NCBI GenBank assembly: GCA_964539785.1
Contig: CAZIJQ010000010.1
Coordinates: 1-53,478, forward strand
Direction of reading: 5' to 3'
Source of the DNA: JABMPO01 sp964539785
Lineage (GTDB): Bacteria > Fidelibacterota > Marinisomatia > Marinisomatales > TCS56
DNA: 53,478 bases
The notes beneath the pieces are model-generated. The model was not told the origin of the DNA, ran no database searches, and saw nothing but the letters and a program-made list of their open reading frames with translations. Shown in pieces: positions 9,056 through 17,526 of the stretch. The stretch's first letter is position 1. The number at the start of each line of letters is the position of its first letter. Position numbers and translations under genes: made by a program.

Positions 9056-9673
9056 TTAATCCAGCGGTTTTTGCAATACTACCCGCACTACACTCGCTGC
9101 GCCATTATGCCCATTACCCTCGTTTAGATTAATAATTTCCTGCGCAAGATAAAACCTGTTCCAGTCGCTAAAATCTCTTTTAAAATATTCAATATCATAC
9201 AATGCCTCTATCGATTTTGGTCCCCCACTGCAATATTGAAGTTGCTCCTTGGAATATACTTCCGCCAATAAAACACCACCGGGATTTAAAGCGTTGCGAT
9301 ACTTCTCATGCATTGTTCTAATTTCCGTACCGGTCATATGCAGATAGATATTTACAATTCCATCCAACTCTAAATCCAGTAAATCAAATTCCAATATTTC
9401 TGCATGGATAAATCTGATATTGACATCGTAATCGGCCGCCAACTTACGGGCCTTGGTAAGACCTACATCAGAATAATCAATGGAAATCACGTCATATCCC
9501 TGTCGTGCCAGCCAGACACCATTACGTCCTTCACCATCACCGGCACACAGGATTTTTCCTTGGGGAAGTTGGTGTGCCTGATTTATTAAAAACTGATTGG
9601 GCTCTCGACCGAACACAAAATCCCGGGATGCGTAACGTTGATCCCATTTAGTCTTCCATTGGTTAGTGCCCAT
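9056..9673 (-). CDS. Class I SAM-dependent methyltransferase
   Basis: The protein has a Rossmann-type methyltransferase fold. Motif I is KILCAGDGEGRNGVWLA, followed by an acidic SAM ribose-binding end of strand 2 (VISIDYS) and an Ala/Glu motif near FIHAEILEFD. The beginning (WDQRYASRDFVFGREPNQFL) is typical of the TehB/thiopurine-methyltransferase-like group. The substrate cannot be inferred. I take the ATG at 9673; a TTG at 9688 would extend it by 5 residues and overlap the xth stop. It is downstream of and probably cotranscribed with the exonuclease gene. Confidence 0.8.
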   Translation of the reverse strand: MGTNQWKTKWDQRYASRDFVFGREPNQFLINQAHQLPQGKILCAGDGEGRNGVWLARQGYDVISIDYSDVGLTKARKLAADYDVNIRFIHAEILEFDLLDLELDGIVNIYLHMTGTEIRTMHEKYRNALNPGGVLLAEVYSKEQLQYCSGGPKSIEALYDIEYFKRDFSDWNRFYLAQEIINLNEGNGHNGAASVVRVVLQKPLD

Positions 9674-9680
9674 GTATCGA

Positions 9681-10442
9681 TTATTCAATTTCGAGTGAAA
9701 CTGGACAATGATCAGAGCCCATTACATCCGGATGAATACCGGCATCGACTATGCGATCGGCGAATCCTTCATTGGTAAAGAAATAATCGATTCTCCAACC
9801 TACATTCCGTGCTCGCGCACCGTAGCGATAAGTCCACCAGGTATAGTGACCAGGCTTGGGATGAAACAATCGGAAAGTATCCACATAACCATTGGCCATA
9901 TATCTGTCAAGCCAGGCCCGTTCTTCCGGTAAAAACCCGGAGTAATTTGCATTAGCCTTGGGATTAGCAAGATCGATTTCCTTGTGAGCGGTGTTCCAAT
10001 CACCACAAATAATTACATTGATGCCCGATGCTACCTGTTCATTTAAAATATCCAGCAATTCAGCATAGAAATCCATTTTATAATCCAACCGGTCCTGGTC
10101 TTTTTGTCCATTGGGAAAATAAATATTATACAACAGGAAATCTTCGTGTTCGGTAATTAAAACACGACCTTCAGCATCAAAGCGATCGATTCCGAGACCT
10201 TTCTGAACATATAGCGGTTCGGACTTCGAATAAGTTGCCACTCCCGAATAACCGGCTCTTTCAGCACTATGCCAATAATTGAAATAGCCATTATCTTCCA
10301 ACAATTCGTCCGGGACCTGTTCTTTTCGGGCTTTTGTTTCCTGTAAACATAGAATATCCGGTTGTTCCTGACCCAGCCAATCAATAAATCCTTTTTTAGC
10401 TACCGCCCGGATACCATTTACATTCCAAGAGAATAATCGCAT
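9681..10442 (-). CDS. xth: Exodeoxyribonuclease III (AP endonuclease)
   Basis: This enzyme cuts 5' to abasic sites and has 3' exonuclease and phosphatase activity in base-excision repair. It belongs to the Mg-dependent endonuclease/exonuclease/phosphatase superfamily. Visible motifs are LFSWNVNGIRA at the start, LCLQETKA (metal-binding Glu), ICGDWNTAH (Asp/Asn) and the terminal GSDHCPVSLEI (Asp/His pair). The 253-residue length is standard. An AGGAAA site lies just before the ATG. Confidence 0.93.
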   Translation of the reverse strand: MRLFSWNVNGIRAVAKKGFIDWLGQEQPDILCLQETKARKEQVPDELLEDNGYFNYWHSAERAGYSGVATYSKSEPLYVQKGLGIDRFDAEGRVLITEHEDFLLYNIYFPNGQKDQDRLDYKMDFYAELLDILNEQVASGINVIICGDWNTAHKEIDLANPKANANYSGFLPEERAWLDRYMANGYVDTFRLFHPKPGHYTWWTYRYGARARNVGWRIDYFFTNEGFADRIVDAGIHPDVMGSDHCPVSLEIE

Positions 10443-10571
10443 ATTTTTTCCTATCAGCTTAGCCGGTTAATTAAACAAGGCCCCTAAATTATGACCAGGA
10501 AAATTACACAGCTTCATATTGAAGTCAACATCTCTAGCAACGTACTTTCGATTCTAATAAACAAGAATATT

Positions 10572-11063
10572 ATGCCTGAAAAAAGACAATCCAATAAAGA
10601 AAAGCATTCAAAAACACATCGTTCATCCTATTTTCGTCAGTTTGGCTATGAAATAACAATTGTTACTCTAATAATTCTTGGCGGCTTTCTGTTAGTAGAA
10701 AAATCTGATATCAGCGCGATTGTAGCTGCCTGGATAAAAAACTCTTTTCAGTTCATCGTCAACGGATTTGCCGACCTGGTTCGCGGCAGTTATAATTTCA
10801 TTACCAGCTTTGAAACATCCGATATCGTAGGAATATTATTAATACTATTGGCCCTTCACCTGATATTTTTACGAGCACGCAAACGTGTCATTAATAATTA
10901 TGGTGATGTTTACCGATGTCCCTATTGTGAGCATGATAAATTGCAACGAGTAAAGCGATTATTCTGGCACAAATTTTTCGGGACTCTATTTTTTGTACGT
11001 ATAAAACATTATGAATGCAAGGACTGTAAGAAGAGTACCATTACATTTTCCAGTTTGAAGTGA
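10572..11063 (+). CDS. Membrane protein with C-terminal zinc-ribbon-like domain, unknown function
   Basis: I do not recognise a named family. The ATG at 10572 is preferred because an in-frame TTG-rich extension upstream lacks coding character; the frame is open from 10491. The 163-residue product has a basic N-terminus, a membrane helix at about residues 24-40 (ITIVTLIILGGFLLVE), and a second hydrophobic helix around residue 100. It ends in a paired-cysteine domain (YRCPYC then YECKDC) that looks like a cytoplasmic zinc ribbon. It is divergent from xth and upstream of the tRNA gene. Confidence 0.6.
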   Translation: MPEKRQSNKEKHSKTHRSSYFRQFGYEITIVTLIILGGFLLVEKSDISAIVAAWIKNSFQFIVNGFADLVRGSYNFITSFETSDIVGILLILLALHLIFLRARKRVINNYGDVYRCPYCEHDKLQRVKRLFWHKFFGTLFFVRIKHYECKDCKKSTITFSSLK

Positions 11064-11181
11064 AATTTGATCAATAAAATTGTTATTTGTTAAATGAAAT
11101 TCCCATATTGCAAAAACTGAGATTTATTTGTTTTGCAGACATTAATATAGGAACTAAATTCGCCACCGCTCTTTCGTTAGA

Positions 11182-11187
11182 TAGAAT
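11182..11187 (+). promoter_or_regulatory. Possible -10 box of the tRNA-Glu gene
   Basis: TAGAAT (5 of 6 to the sigma-70 consensus) ends 6 bases before the mature tRNA 5' end. A weak -35 match, TTCGCC, sits 17 bases further upstream. The spacing would place the transcription start at or very near the mature end. This is tentative. Confidence 0.3.
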
Positions 11188-11193
11188 AAATTT

Positions 11194-11265
11194 GGCCCGT
11201 TCGTCTAGTGGTTAGGACACCAGGTTTTCATCCTGGCAGCAGGAGTTCGATTCTCCTACGGGCTA
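11194..11265 (+). tRNA. trnE: tRNA-Glu (anticodon TTC)
   Basis: The 72 bases fold as a tRNA. The acceptor stem is GGCCCGT pairing with ACGGGCT (a G-U at the first pair). The D-arm region is TCGTCTAGTGGTTAGGA, and the anticodon arm is CCAGG-TTTTCAT-CCTGG with anticodon TTC. The T-arm contains AGGAGTTCGATTCTCCT. The discriminator is A and no CCA is encoded. Confidence 0.95.
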
Positions 11266-11324
11266 CTATCCTGGCAGACATTCTTTAACTAATATTAATA
11301 ATTTTTCTAACAAGTATAGATAAG

Positions 11325-13115
11325 TCAAACGGTCTGCTGACTCTCCAGTTTTTCCCAATCACTGTATAGTTTCTCCAGTATATCCTCGGTTTGCCGTAGT
11401 TCTGCAAACAGTTCTGCCAATTTACCGGCATTACTGATATTGCGCGGATCATTCATTTCATTTTTCAGCGCTGCCTGTTTTTCCTCAACCAGGTGAATTT
11501 TTTTCTCAATCCGGCTAATATCCTTTTGAATTTCCCGTTTTATCTGTGACAGTTTTTGCAATCCCAAAGGTGCTTCCTTAGATTTCTCAGGCTGTCTTGA
11601 CAACTGGTAACGGTACAGTTGATTATAATCGGCAAAATATTTTACTTCGCCACCTGATCCCAGATAGATCAGTTCATCACAGAGCCGGTCTATCAGAAAT
11701 CGGTCATGGGAAATCAGGACAATGGCGCCCGGGAATTCCCGCAGATTTTCCTCTAGTACTTCCAGAGTGGGAATATCCAGATCATTGGTAGGCTCATCAA
11801 GTAACAGGATTTCAGCCGGTTTAAGCATCAGATTGGCTAGTAGGATTCGGGCTTTTTCACCGCCGGAAAGCTGGGCTACCGGCAACTCAAGCTGTTCCGG
11901 TTTGAACAGGAAGCGCTTTGCCCAGGATAAGATATGAATTGTCTTTCCGCGGTAGATGACGCTGTCGCCGGAATCGACCAGGGCTTGCTGCAATGAATGG
12001 GATTCATCGGCCAGATAGCGGTTCTGATCAAATTTCACAATCTTAACCGCATCAGCGCGTTTTATATAGCCGCTGTCAGGCTGTAGACTGCCATTTAATA
12101 TATCAATCAAAGTACTCTTGCCGCTGCCGTTCCGACCCATTATTCCGATACATTTCTGTGGCGAGAGCGTCAAATCAAGATTCTGGAATAACAGATTGCC
12201 GGAGCGTGACTTGGTGAGTTTTTTCCCGGCCAGGAGAATCTTGGTTTTCCTTTCGGTGGCATCAAAATCGATCCGGGCTGATCTTTTCAGCGTATTGCGG
12301 TATTTGACTTCTGCCAGATCGTCAATCAACTGATTTGCAGAATCGCGTCGGGAACGAGCTTTGGTGGTCCGAGCCTTCGGTCCCCGGCGCAGCCATTCGA
12401 TTTCACGGCGGACTGTATTAGAAAGGGTTAACTCCTGGCGGGTTTGTTGGGCAATATAGCGGGCACGGCGCTCGATAAAAACGCTATAATTTCCTTCCAC
12501 CTTGAGATAACCGTTGATGTAGCGCCGATCCAGTTCCACAATCCGATTGGTAACATTTTCCAGAAAAAAGCGGTCATGGCTGACCAAGATAAATGCAAAC
12601 TTTGCTGATTTCAGTAATTTCTCCAGCCAGAGGATCCCTTCCAGGTCCAGATGATTGGTGGGCTCGTCCATGAGCAGGACGTCCGGGTTCCGGAGCAGAG
12701 CCTGACCAATAGCCAGGCGTTTGCGCCAGCCACCTGAAAGCTGACCGACTTGCTGCTGCAAATCATCGAATTCCACCAAAGCCCGAATCTCATCTACCCG
12801 TTTGGCCCGTTCCCATTTCTCAAGATCAGTGGGCAGATCGGCGAATAAAAGCTCAGCCACCGTTTTATTCGGGTTGAAAATATCTTCCTGTGGCAGGTAG
12901 GTCAGACTCGTGCCCCGTTTCCAGGATACATCACCAGAATCAGGATATTCAATGTCTGCCAGTATTTTGAGCAGAGTCGATTTGCCAGAACCGTTGGGAC
13001 CGATCAACCCTAGTTTTTCGTTGGGTGAAAAACTGAATGAAATGTCAGTAAATAGAGGGCGGGACCCGAAAGATTTTGAGATCGAGTGGGTTGTTATGCA
13101 GGGGATATCCGCCAT
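11325..13115 (-). CDS. uup: ABC-F family ATPase, Uup-like
   Basis: This soluble tandem ABC protein lacks membrane segments. The first cassette has Walker A GPNGSGKST, signature LSGGWRKRLAIG and Walker B VLLMDEPTNHLD. The second has GRNGSGKST, LSGGEKARILLA and ILLLDEPTNDLD. A charged linker separates the cassettes, and the last 90 residues form a Lys/Glu-rich coiled coil (about 510-595), which is typical of Uup rather than EttA. ABC-F proteins act on ribosomes, and Uup also binds DNA junctions. Which role applies here is not visible. The 596-residue length is normal. Confidence 0.88.
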   Translation of the reverse strand: MADIPCITTHSISKSFGSRPLFTDISFSFSPNEKLGLIGPNGSGKSTLLKILADIEYPDSGDVSWKRGTSLTYLPQEDIFNPNKTVAELLFADLPTDLEKWERAKRVDEIRALVEFDDLQQQVGQLSGGWRKRLAIGQALLRNPDVLLMDEPTNHLDLEGILWLEKLLKSAKFAFILVSHDRFFLENVTNRIVELDRRYINGYLKVEGNYSVFIERRARYIAQQTRQELTLSNTVRREIEWLRRGPKARTTKARSRRDSANQLIDDLAEVKYRNTLKRSARIDFDATERKTKILLAGKKLTKSRSGNLLFQNLDLTLSPQKCIGIMGRNGSGKSTLIDILNGSLQPDSGYIKRADAVKIVKFDQNRYLADESHSLQQALVDSGDSVIYRGKTIHILSWAKRFLFKPEQLELPVAQLSGGEKARILLANLMLKPAEILLLDEPTNDLDIPTLEVLEENLREFPGAIVLISHDRFLIDRLCDELIYLGSGGEVKYFADYNQLYRYQLSRQPEKSKEAPLGLQKLSQIKREIQKDISRIEKKIHLVEEKQAALKNEMNDPRNISNAGKLAELFAELRQTEDILEKLYSDWEKLESQQTV

Positions 13116-13166
13116 TTAATGCAATGTCTTTGGCTAGCGTGATGGGATCTAACGAAACCGATATTA

Positions 13167-13421
13167 TCAGTGTTTGCGGTGGACGGAACGGGTCGTTTTT
13201 ACCCTAATGCTCTTACCGAGCACATTCTTTTTATTCAGGTCTTTGATGGCGGCTTGAGCCTCTACCATCCGGGGCATTTCAATAAAACCGAAGCCTTTGC
13301 TCTGACCGGTATTTTCATCCATAACCAGATCGCAGGATTTGATTTTACCGAAAGGCTGGAACAGTTGTCGGAGTTCATCCTCAGTGAAAGTACGAGGTAA
13401 ATTACGGGCAATTATTTTCAT
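13167..13421 (-). CDS. RRM-domain RNA-binding protein
   Basis: This 84-residue single RNA-recognition-motif protein belongs to the bacterial Rbp group. RNP2 is at the N-terminus (KIIARNLPRTF) and RNP1 is KGFGFIEM near residue 45, both with the aromatic residues that stack on RNA bases. The tail is short and basic (VKTTRSVHRKH). Such proteins occur in cyanobacteria and many environmental lineages as RNA chaperones; the target here is unknown. No strong ribosome site is seen before the ATG. Confidence 0.88.
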   Translation of the reverse strand: MKIIARNLPRTFTEDELRQLFQPFGKIKSCDLVMDENTGQSKGFGFIEMPRMVEAQAAIKDLNKKNVLGKSIRVKTTRSVHRKH

Positions 13422-13626
13422 TGTTTTCTGTTCAAGTAATCAAAATTATAGTTAGTAGTAATCATATTAGCATAAAATTACACAAGTAGTAGGTATCATC
13501 GCCATCATGACATTACTGCCTGCGGCTCGTAAATACCAACCAACATTGGCTCAATGTAAAATCTTTTGGATAAAATCTTATTTCTTTAATTATAAATTCT
13601 TTCATTCCACTATCCACTTTTTAATT

Positions 13627-13655
13627 TTGAATTCCGTATAAAAATAGATTACAAT
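13627..13655 (+). promoter_or_regulatory. Sigma-70-type promoter directly abutting a start codon
   Basis: TTGAAT at 13627-13632 and TACAAT at 13650-13655 are separated by exactly 17 bases. The -10 box ends only 5 bases before the ATG at 13661. A normal start site 6-7 bases after the -10 would fall on or just inside the ATG, predicting a leaderless or near-leaderless mRNA. The rest of 13422-13626 is A/T-rich with no other feature I can name. Confidence 0.45.
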
Positions 13656-13660
13656 ACATA

Positions 13661-14791
13661 ATGCTTATTGCACTGATTCTGATAGCAATCCTGGTAATTG
13701 TCTGGGTTATCCGGCGTAAATCGATCGATCGGTTCTGGCGTATAATTCTGTTTGGACTCAGTATTCTAAGTGACGGTCGCTCGAAGCTAGTCCGCCTATT
13801 CACTGGCAAGATTGAAACAATTGACAGCATTTTTAATGATAACGGTCTGGAATTGACCCTGCGTGTTTATCAACCGGCCAAGTCTCATACCCCATTACCG
13901 GCTATTATTATATATCACGGCGCTACTCCTAAAGGAATAGAACACCCGGCTATGAATCTGTTAGCCCGGAATATGGCGCGTCTTGGCATTCGCGTATTTC
14001 TGCCGGAATTACCAAAACTGCAGCAATTGTATTTCAACGAAGAAACCTATCCCCGCATCATTCGCATTTTTAATATGGTTGCTGAAAAATCCGATGTCAT
14101 TACTAATAAAATTCTGATTATGGGGGTCAGTTTCTCAGGCGGAGTTATTGTTAAAGCCAGCACTGAAACAGATATTGAACCGGCTGGGGTTGTTTCATTT
14201 GGCAGTTATTTTAATTTGGCCGATACTATGAAATTTTTCTTCACTGGCAAGGCCGGATTTGGAACAACTGAATTAGATATCATCCCCCACGAATATACCA
14301 AAGCCGTCTGGTTCTGGAATTACCTGCAATTGCTGGACCTGCCATTTGAGATCGAATCGGTACAAACTTGCATCGGCCACTTCATTCGTGAAGAATCGGA
14401 ACAAGTGGAACAGACTTTTCTGGATTGCTCACCTGAACAACGGTCCTTTCTGAAACAGGTATTTGATCCCCGCGATAGATCGATGCTGCATTATTACATC
14501 TCAATTGAAGCCCGGATTTTCGATTCCACCGCCAGTATTTCACCCCGCACCGCCATTGAGAATATCCGCTGCCCGGCCTTTATCATCCATGGAATTCATG
14601 ATAATATGGTTCCCTATACCCAATCGCTGGAATTCATTGCAGCGTTAGAAAAGGCTGGTAAAGAACATTATTATTACATTATGCGCAGTTACGCCCATTC
14701 ACAGTCTGCCAAGAGTTCATTGCCTGAATTTGTCAGTGAAATTAGAAATCTGTATAAATTTCTAACCCAGTTATTAATGTCTATCGAATAG
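13661..14791 (+). CDS. Membrane-anchored alpha/beta hydrolase
   Basis: The first 17 residues (LIALILIAILVIVWVI) form a membrane anchor. The remainder is an alpha/beta-hydrolase: the oxyanion region is IIIYHGATPKG, the nucleophile elbow is MGVSFSGG and a late Asp is found in IHGIHDNMVP. The catalytic His is probably in SYAHSQS. The substrate is unknown. The 376-residue protein has a mostly helical cap insertion between about residues 180 and 290. It is followed 8 bases later by the glpD-like gene, so the pair is likely cotranscribed and may relate to lipid or glycerol-ester turnover; this is inference. Confidence 0.75.
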   Translation: MLIALILIAILVIVWVIRRKSIDRFWRIILFGLSILSDGRSKLVRLFTGKIETIDSIFNDNGLELTLRVYQPAKSHTPLPAIIIYHGATPKGIEHPAMNLLARNMARLGIRVFLPELPKLQQLYFNEETYPRIIRIFNMVAEKSDVITNKILIMGVSFSGGVIVKASTETDIEPAGVVSFGSYFNLADTMKFFFTGKAGFGTTELDIIPHEYTKAVWFWNYLQLLDLPFEIESVQTCIGHFIREESEQVEQTFLDCSPEQRSFLKQVFDPRDRSMLHYYISIEARIFDSTASISPRTAIENIRCPAFIIHGIHDNMVPYTQSLEFIAALEKAGKEHYYYIMRSYAHSQSAKSSLPEFVSEIRNLYKFLTQLLMSIE

Positions 14792-14799
14792 GATTAATT

Positions 14800-15939
14800 T
14801 TGATTCCCCAGGAAAATTTTGACGCCATAATAATTGGCGCCGGTATCAATGGTTGCGGGATTGCCGCCGAATTATCCCGGCACGGAAATTCGGTGTTAAT
14901 CCTTGAACGAGGCGCAATCGGCAGTGGGACTTCATCAAAATCATCACGGCTGATTCACGGCGGTTTGCGCTACCTCGAGACTGCCAAAATTGGCTTGGTC
15001 AGGGAAGCGCTTCGAGATCGAATGGAATTACTGTCGCGGTATCCCGACCTGGTGCAGATCAAGCCATTTTATCTACCGTTGTATCAATCCAGTCCCCGAT
15101 CACCTTGGATGATCGGTGCCGGTCTAAAATTATATGATCTGCTTTCGGGAAAATACTCGGAATATAAATCTCACCGGATTTCCACCAGCAAATTTCTGGA
15201 TCATGCTCCCAACCTATCACCGGAGAATCTGAAAGCAGCCTTTTGCTATTACGATGGTAAAACTGACGATCTCGCTTTGACACGCCGGGTCGCAGCGGAA
15301 GCCCACCAGAATGGTGCGGTAATTCATGAACATATCAAAATCCGGGAAATAATTTCCGATGATTCTTTATATTTGGTTCGAACTAATCGAGGGGAATTCA
15401 CCAGCCCGATTTTGGTCAATTCCACCGGTCCCTGGATCGATGAGGTCAACCAGCAATTTGATCTGCCGGCCAATTACCATATTCGCAAGATCAGCGGTAT
15501 TCACATTGTTATCGATGGTCTGTTGACCAATGATCTGATGTTCATGCAGACTGATGGCAAACGAATTTTCTTTATCATCCCTGAGCCGAAAAACGACCAT
15601 ACGATTATTGGAACTACCGAACGGGAAGAATCCGTAGCTTGCGATGAAGTTTCTTATGACGATTCGGATATTCAGTATCTGCTGGATTGTATCAATAATT
15701 ACCTGATTCCTAAGCGTCGATTGGCCATCAACGATGTGAAAGATGTCTGGATCGGGATTCGTCCCCTGATTGCCAAAAAAAGTAATCCTACCGATTTATC
15801 GCGGGAATATGCCCTCGATCAACATCAATCCGGTAGCACTATCCTGATACATGTATTCGGCGGGAAATTAACTACATTTCTATCGTTGGCTCGTAAAACC
15901 TCTAATTTGCTGGGGGATAAATTACCGCAGTTCCGCTAA
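14800..15939 (+). CDS. glpD: FAD-dependent glycerol-3-phosphate dehydrogenase, short form
   Basis: The enzyme oxidises glycerol 3-phosphate to dihydroxyacetone phosphate, passing electrons to quinone. The FAD-binding start is DAIIIGAGINGCGIAAEL. It is followed by the GlpD hallmark SGTSSKSSRLIHGGLRYLE. The C-terminal FAD contact GGKLTTFLSLA is present. The start codon is TTG. At 379 residues it stops right after the FAD/substrate domains and lacks the roughly 120-150-residue helical C-terminal domain of E. coli GlpD. No remnant of that domain lies downstream, so this is a genuine short form rather than a recent break. The end overlaps the convergent peroxiredoxin gene by 18 bases. Confidence 0.82.
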   Translation: MIPQENFDAIIIGAGINGCGIAAELSRHGNSVLILERGAIGSGTSSKSSRLIHGGLRYLETAKIGLVREALRDRMELLSRYPDLVQIKPFYLPLYQSSPRSPWMIGAGLKLYDLLSGKYSEYKSHRISTSKFLDHAPNLSPENLKAAFCYYDGKTDDLALTRRVAAEAHQNGAVIHEHIKIREIISDDSLYLVRTNRGEFTSPILVNSTGPWIDEVNQQFDLPANYHIRKISGIHIVIDGLLTNDLMFMQTDGKRIFFIIPEPKNDHTIIGTTEREESVACDEVSYDDSDIQYLLDCINNYLIPKRRLAINDVKDVWIGIRPLIAKKSNPTDLSREYALDQHQSGSTILIHVFGGKLTTFLSLARKTSNLLGDKLPQFR

Positions 15940-16431
15940 TTCTTCAATTTTCCGCAAGATAGCTTCAGCGTGAGTTGTAACATCCACTTTTTCATATACA
16001 AATCTGATTATCCCTGCCGGATCAATTAAGAATGTTTTACGATTGGCAAAGAAAATTCCCTTTGAATCATACAATTCCGCCACGGATTTAGCGGTATCCG
16101 CCAACAGAGTAAAAGGTAGATCATATTTCTTAATAAATGCTTTGTGGCTTTGGGGACTATCATAACTGATGCCAAACACAATTATATCTTGCTCGGCAAA
16201 TTTATTATAATCATTACGGAAACCACAGGCTTCCTTGGTGCAACCGGGAGTATCATCTTTGGGATAGAAATAAACCACCACCCACTGACCCTGATAACCA
16301 CTTAACCTGACCGGTACCCCATCCTGATTGAGTAATTCAAAATCAGGAGCCGAATGATCAATAAGATTTCCGGTAGCTTTTCCCCAGATTAAACCACCTG
16401 CAAATAGAACAAATAGTATTAGACGCATCAT
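15922..16431 (-). CDS. bcp: Exported peroxiredoxin of the Bcp/PrxQ family
   Basis: This thiol peroxidase has the peroxidatic Cys in DDTPGCTKEACGF; the Cys 5 residues later is the usual resolving position of PrxQ/Bcp. The preceding YFYPKDDTPG context and the later catalytic Arg region are typical. The first 20 residues (MMRLILFVLFAGGLIWGKAT) form a signal peptide or anchor, unusual because most Bcp proteins are cytoplasmic. A periplasmic or membrane-attached peroxidase is implied. It is encoded downstream of rsgA. Confidence 0.88.
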   Translation of the reverse strand: MMRLILFVLFAGGLIWGKATGNLIDHSAPDFELLNQDGVPVRLSGYQGQWVVVYFYPKDDTPGCTKEACGFRNDYNKFAEQDIIVFGISYDSPQSHKAFIKKYDLPFTLLADTAKSVAELYDSKGIFFANRKTFLIDPAGIIRFVYEKVDVTTHAEAILRKIEELAELR

Positions 16432-16467
16432 TCTCGCTCTTAGTTATTGCCAAAATTTATTAATGGC

Positions 16468-17523
16468 TTAATGTCGGGCTTTTTTCCATTCTTTCATCAC
16501 AGCCTTGTACATCTTCCCAAATTCTTTCCCACGTTGGCGCTGTTCAAGATAGGAACGATCATAATGGGCTGCTTCGCGGCGCATTTTCAAATAATTATCG
16601 AACTGCTGCTGAGCTAATTCGCCATTTGCAACCGCATTCAAAACTGCACACCCGATTTCATGTTCATGGGAACAATTCTTAAAGCGGCAGTTTTCGGCAA
16701 ATGACTCAATCTCGGCAAAAGTTCCGCTAAGCCCCTGTTCATTACCAAAATTTCCCAGTTCCCGCATTCCTGGTGTGTCGATAATCCGGGCACCGTTTGC
16801 TAAAAATATTAGTTGTCGGGCGCTGGTAGTATGTCGTCCCCGGCCATCTTTATCCCGGACCGCTTCCGTCACCAGCAAATTTTTTCCAATCAATTGATTC
16901 AGTAACGTGGTCTTCCCCACTCCCGAAGATCCAAGCAGGCAGTAAGTCTGGTCCTGCACCAGCATATTCTTGACTGAATTCAGGCCTTGCCTATCAACAT
17001 TGCTGAAAGCAATTACTTCCACATCAGGATAGGATTCGCTGATAAGTATAATTTTTTGTTCAATCTCTCGCTCAGTCTGAAGATCAGCCTTACTTAATAA
17101 AATTCGTGGGGTGATTCCAGCTTCATTGATCATAACCAGGTAGCGATCCAGACGATTAATATTAAAATTCTGGTCAAGAGATTGCATAATAAATGCAATA
17201 TCAATGTTGGCACCGAGCAGTTGATAATCAATTTGTTTACCGGCCACCTTGCGTTTCAGAACCGAGTAACGAGGAATCAATTCATGAATTATTAATGCAG
17301 TTTGATCATCTGTAATCTGAAAATAAACATAATCGCCGACGGTGGGATAATCCAGTGCCGATTCAGCGCTGAATTGCATGCGACCGGATAATTCCCCCCG
17401 CAACGGATTTCCACCAAAATAAACCAGGTAACTGTTTTTGTGCACGGCACAAATCAAGCCTACACTGAAATCGCTCAACAACTTTTTATCAATGTAAGAT
17501 TCAATAATTGGATTGATATTCAT
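16468..17523 (-). CDS. rsgA: Ribosome small-subunit-dependent GTPase RsgA
   Basis: This circularly permuted GTPase acts in late 30S maturation. It has an N-terminal OB-fold, then GTPase motifs in permuted order: LLSKADL (G4), GSSGVGKTTLLNQL (G1) and DTPGMRELG (G3). A zinc finger follows (CRFKNCSHEHEIGC). The C-terminal basic helices are intact. The 351 residues match the family. The gene begins 3 bases after the Ntn-hydrolase-like gene's stop, so they share a transcript. Confidence 0.93.
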   Translation of the reverse strand: MNINPIIESYIDKKLLSDFSVGLICAVHKNSYLVYFGGNPLRGELSGRMQFSAESALDYPTVGDYVYFQITDDQTALIIHELIPRYSVLKRKVAGKQIDYQLLGANIDIAFIMQSLDQNFNINRLDRYLVMINEAGITPRILLSKADLQTEREIEQKIILISESYPDVEVIAFSNVDRQGLNSVKNMLVQDQTYCLLGSSGVGKTTLLNQLIGKNLLVTEAVRDKDGRGRHTTSARQLIFLANGARIIDTPGMRELGNFGNEQGLSGTFAEIESFAENCRFKNCSHEHEIGCAVLNAVANGELAQQQFDNYLKMRREAAHYDRSYLEQRQRGKEFGKMYKAVMKEWKKARH

Positions 17524-17526
17524 GGC

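Noticed and set aside
11194..11265. tRNA as a possible tRNA-Sec
   Set aside because: The anticodon is TTC and the arm lengths are ordinary; it is tRNA-Glu. selC is not in the window.
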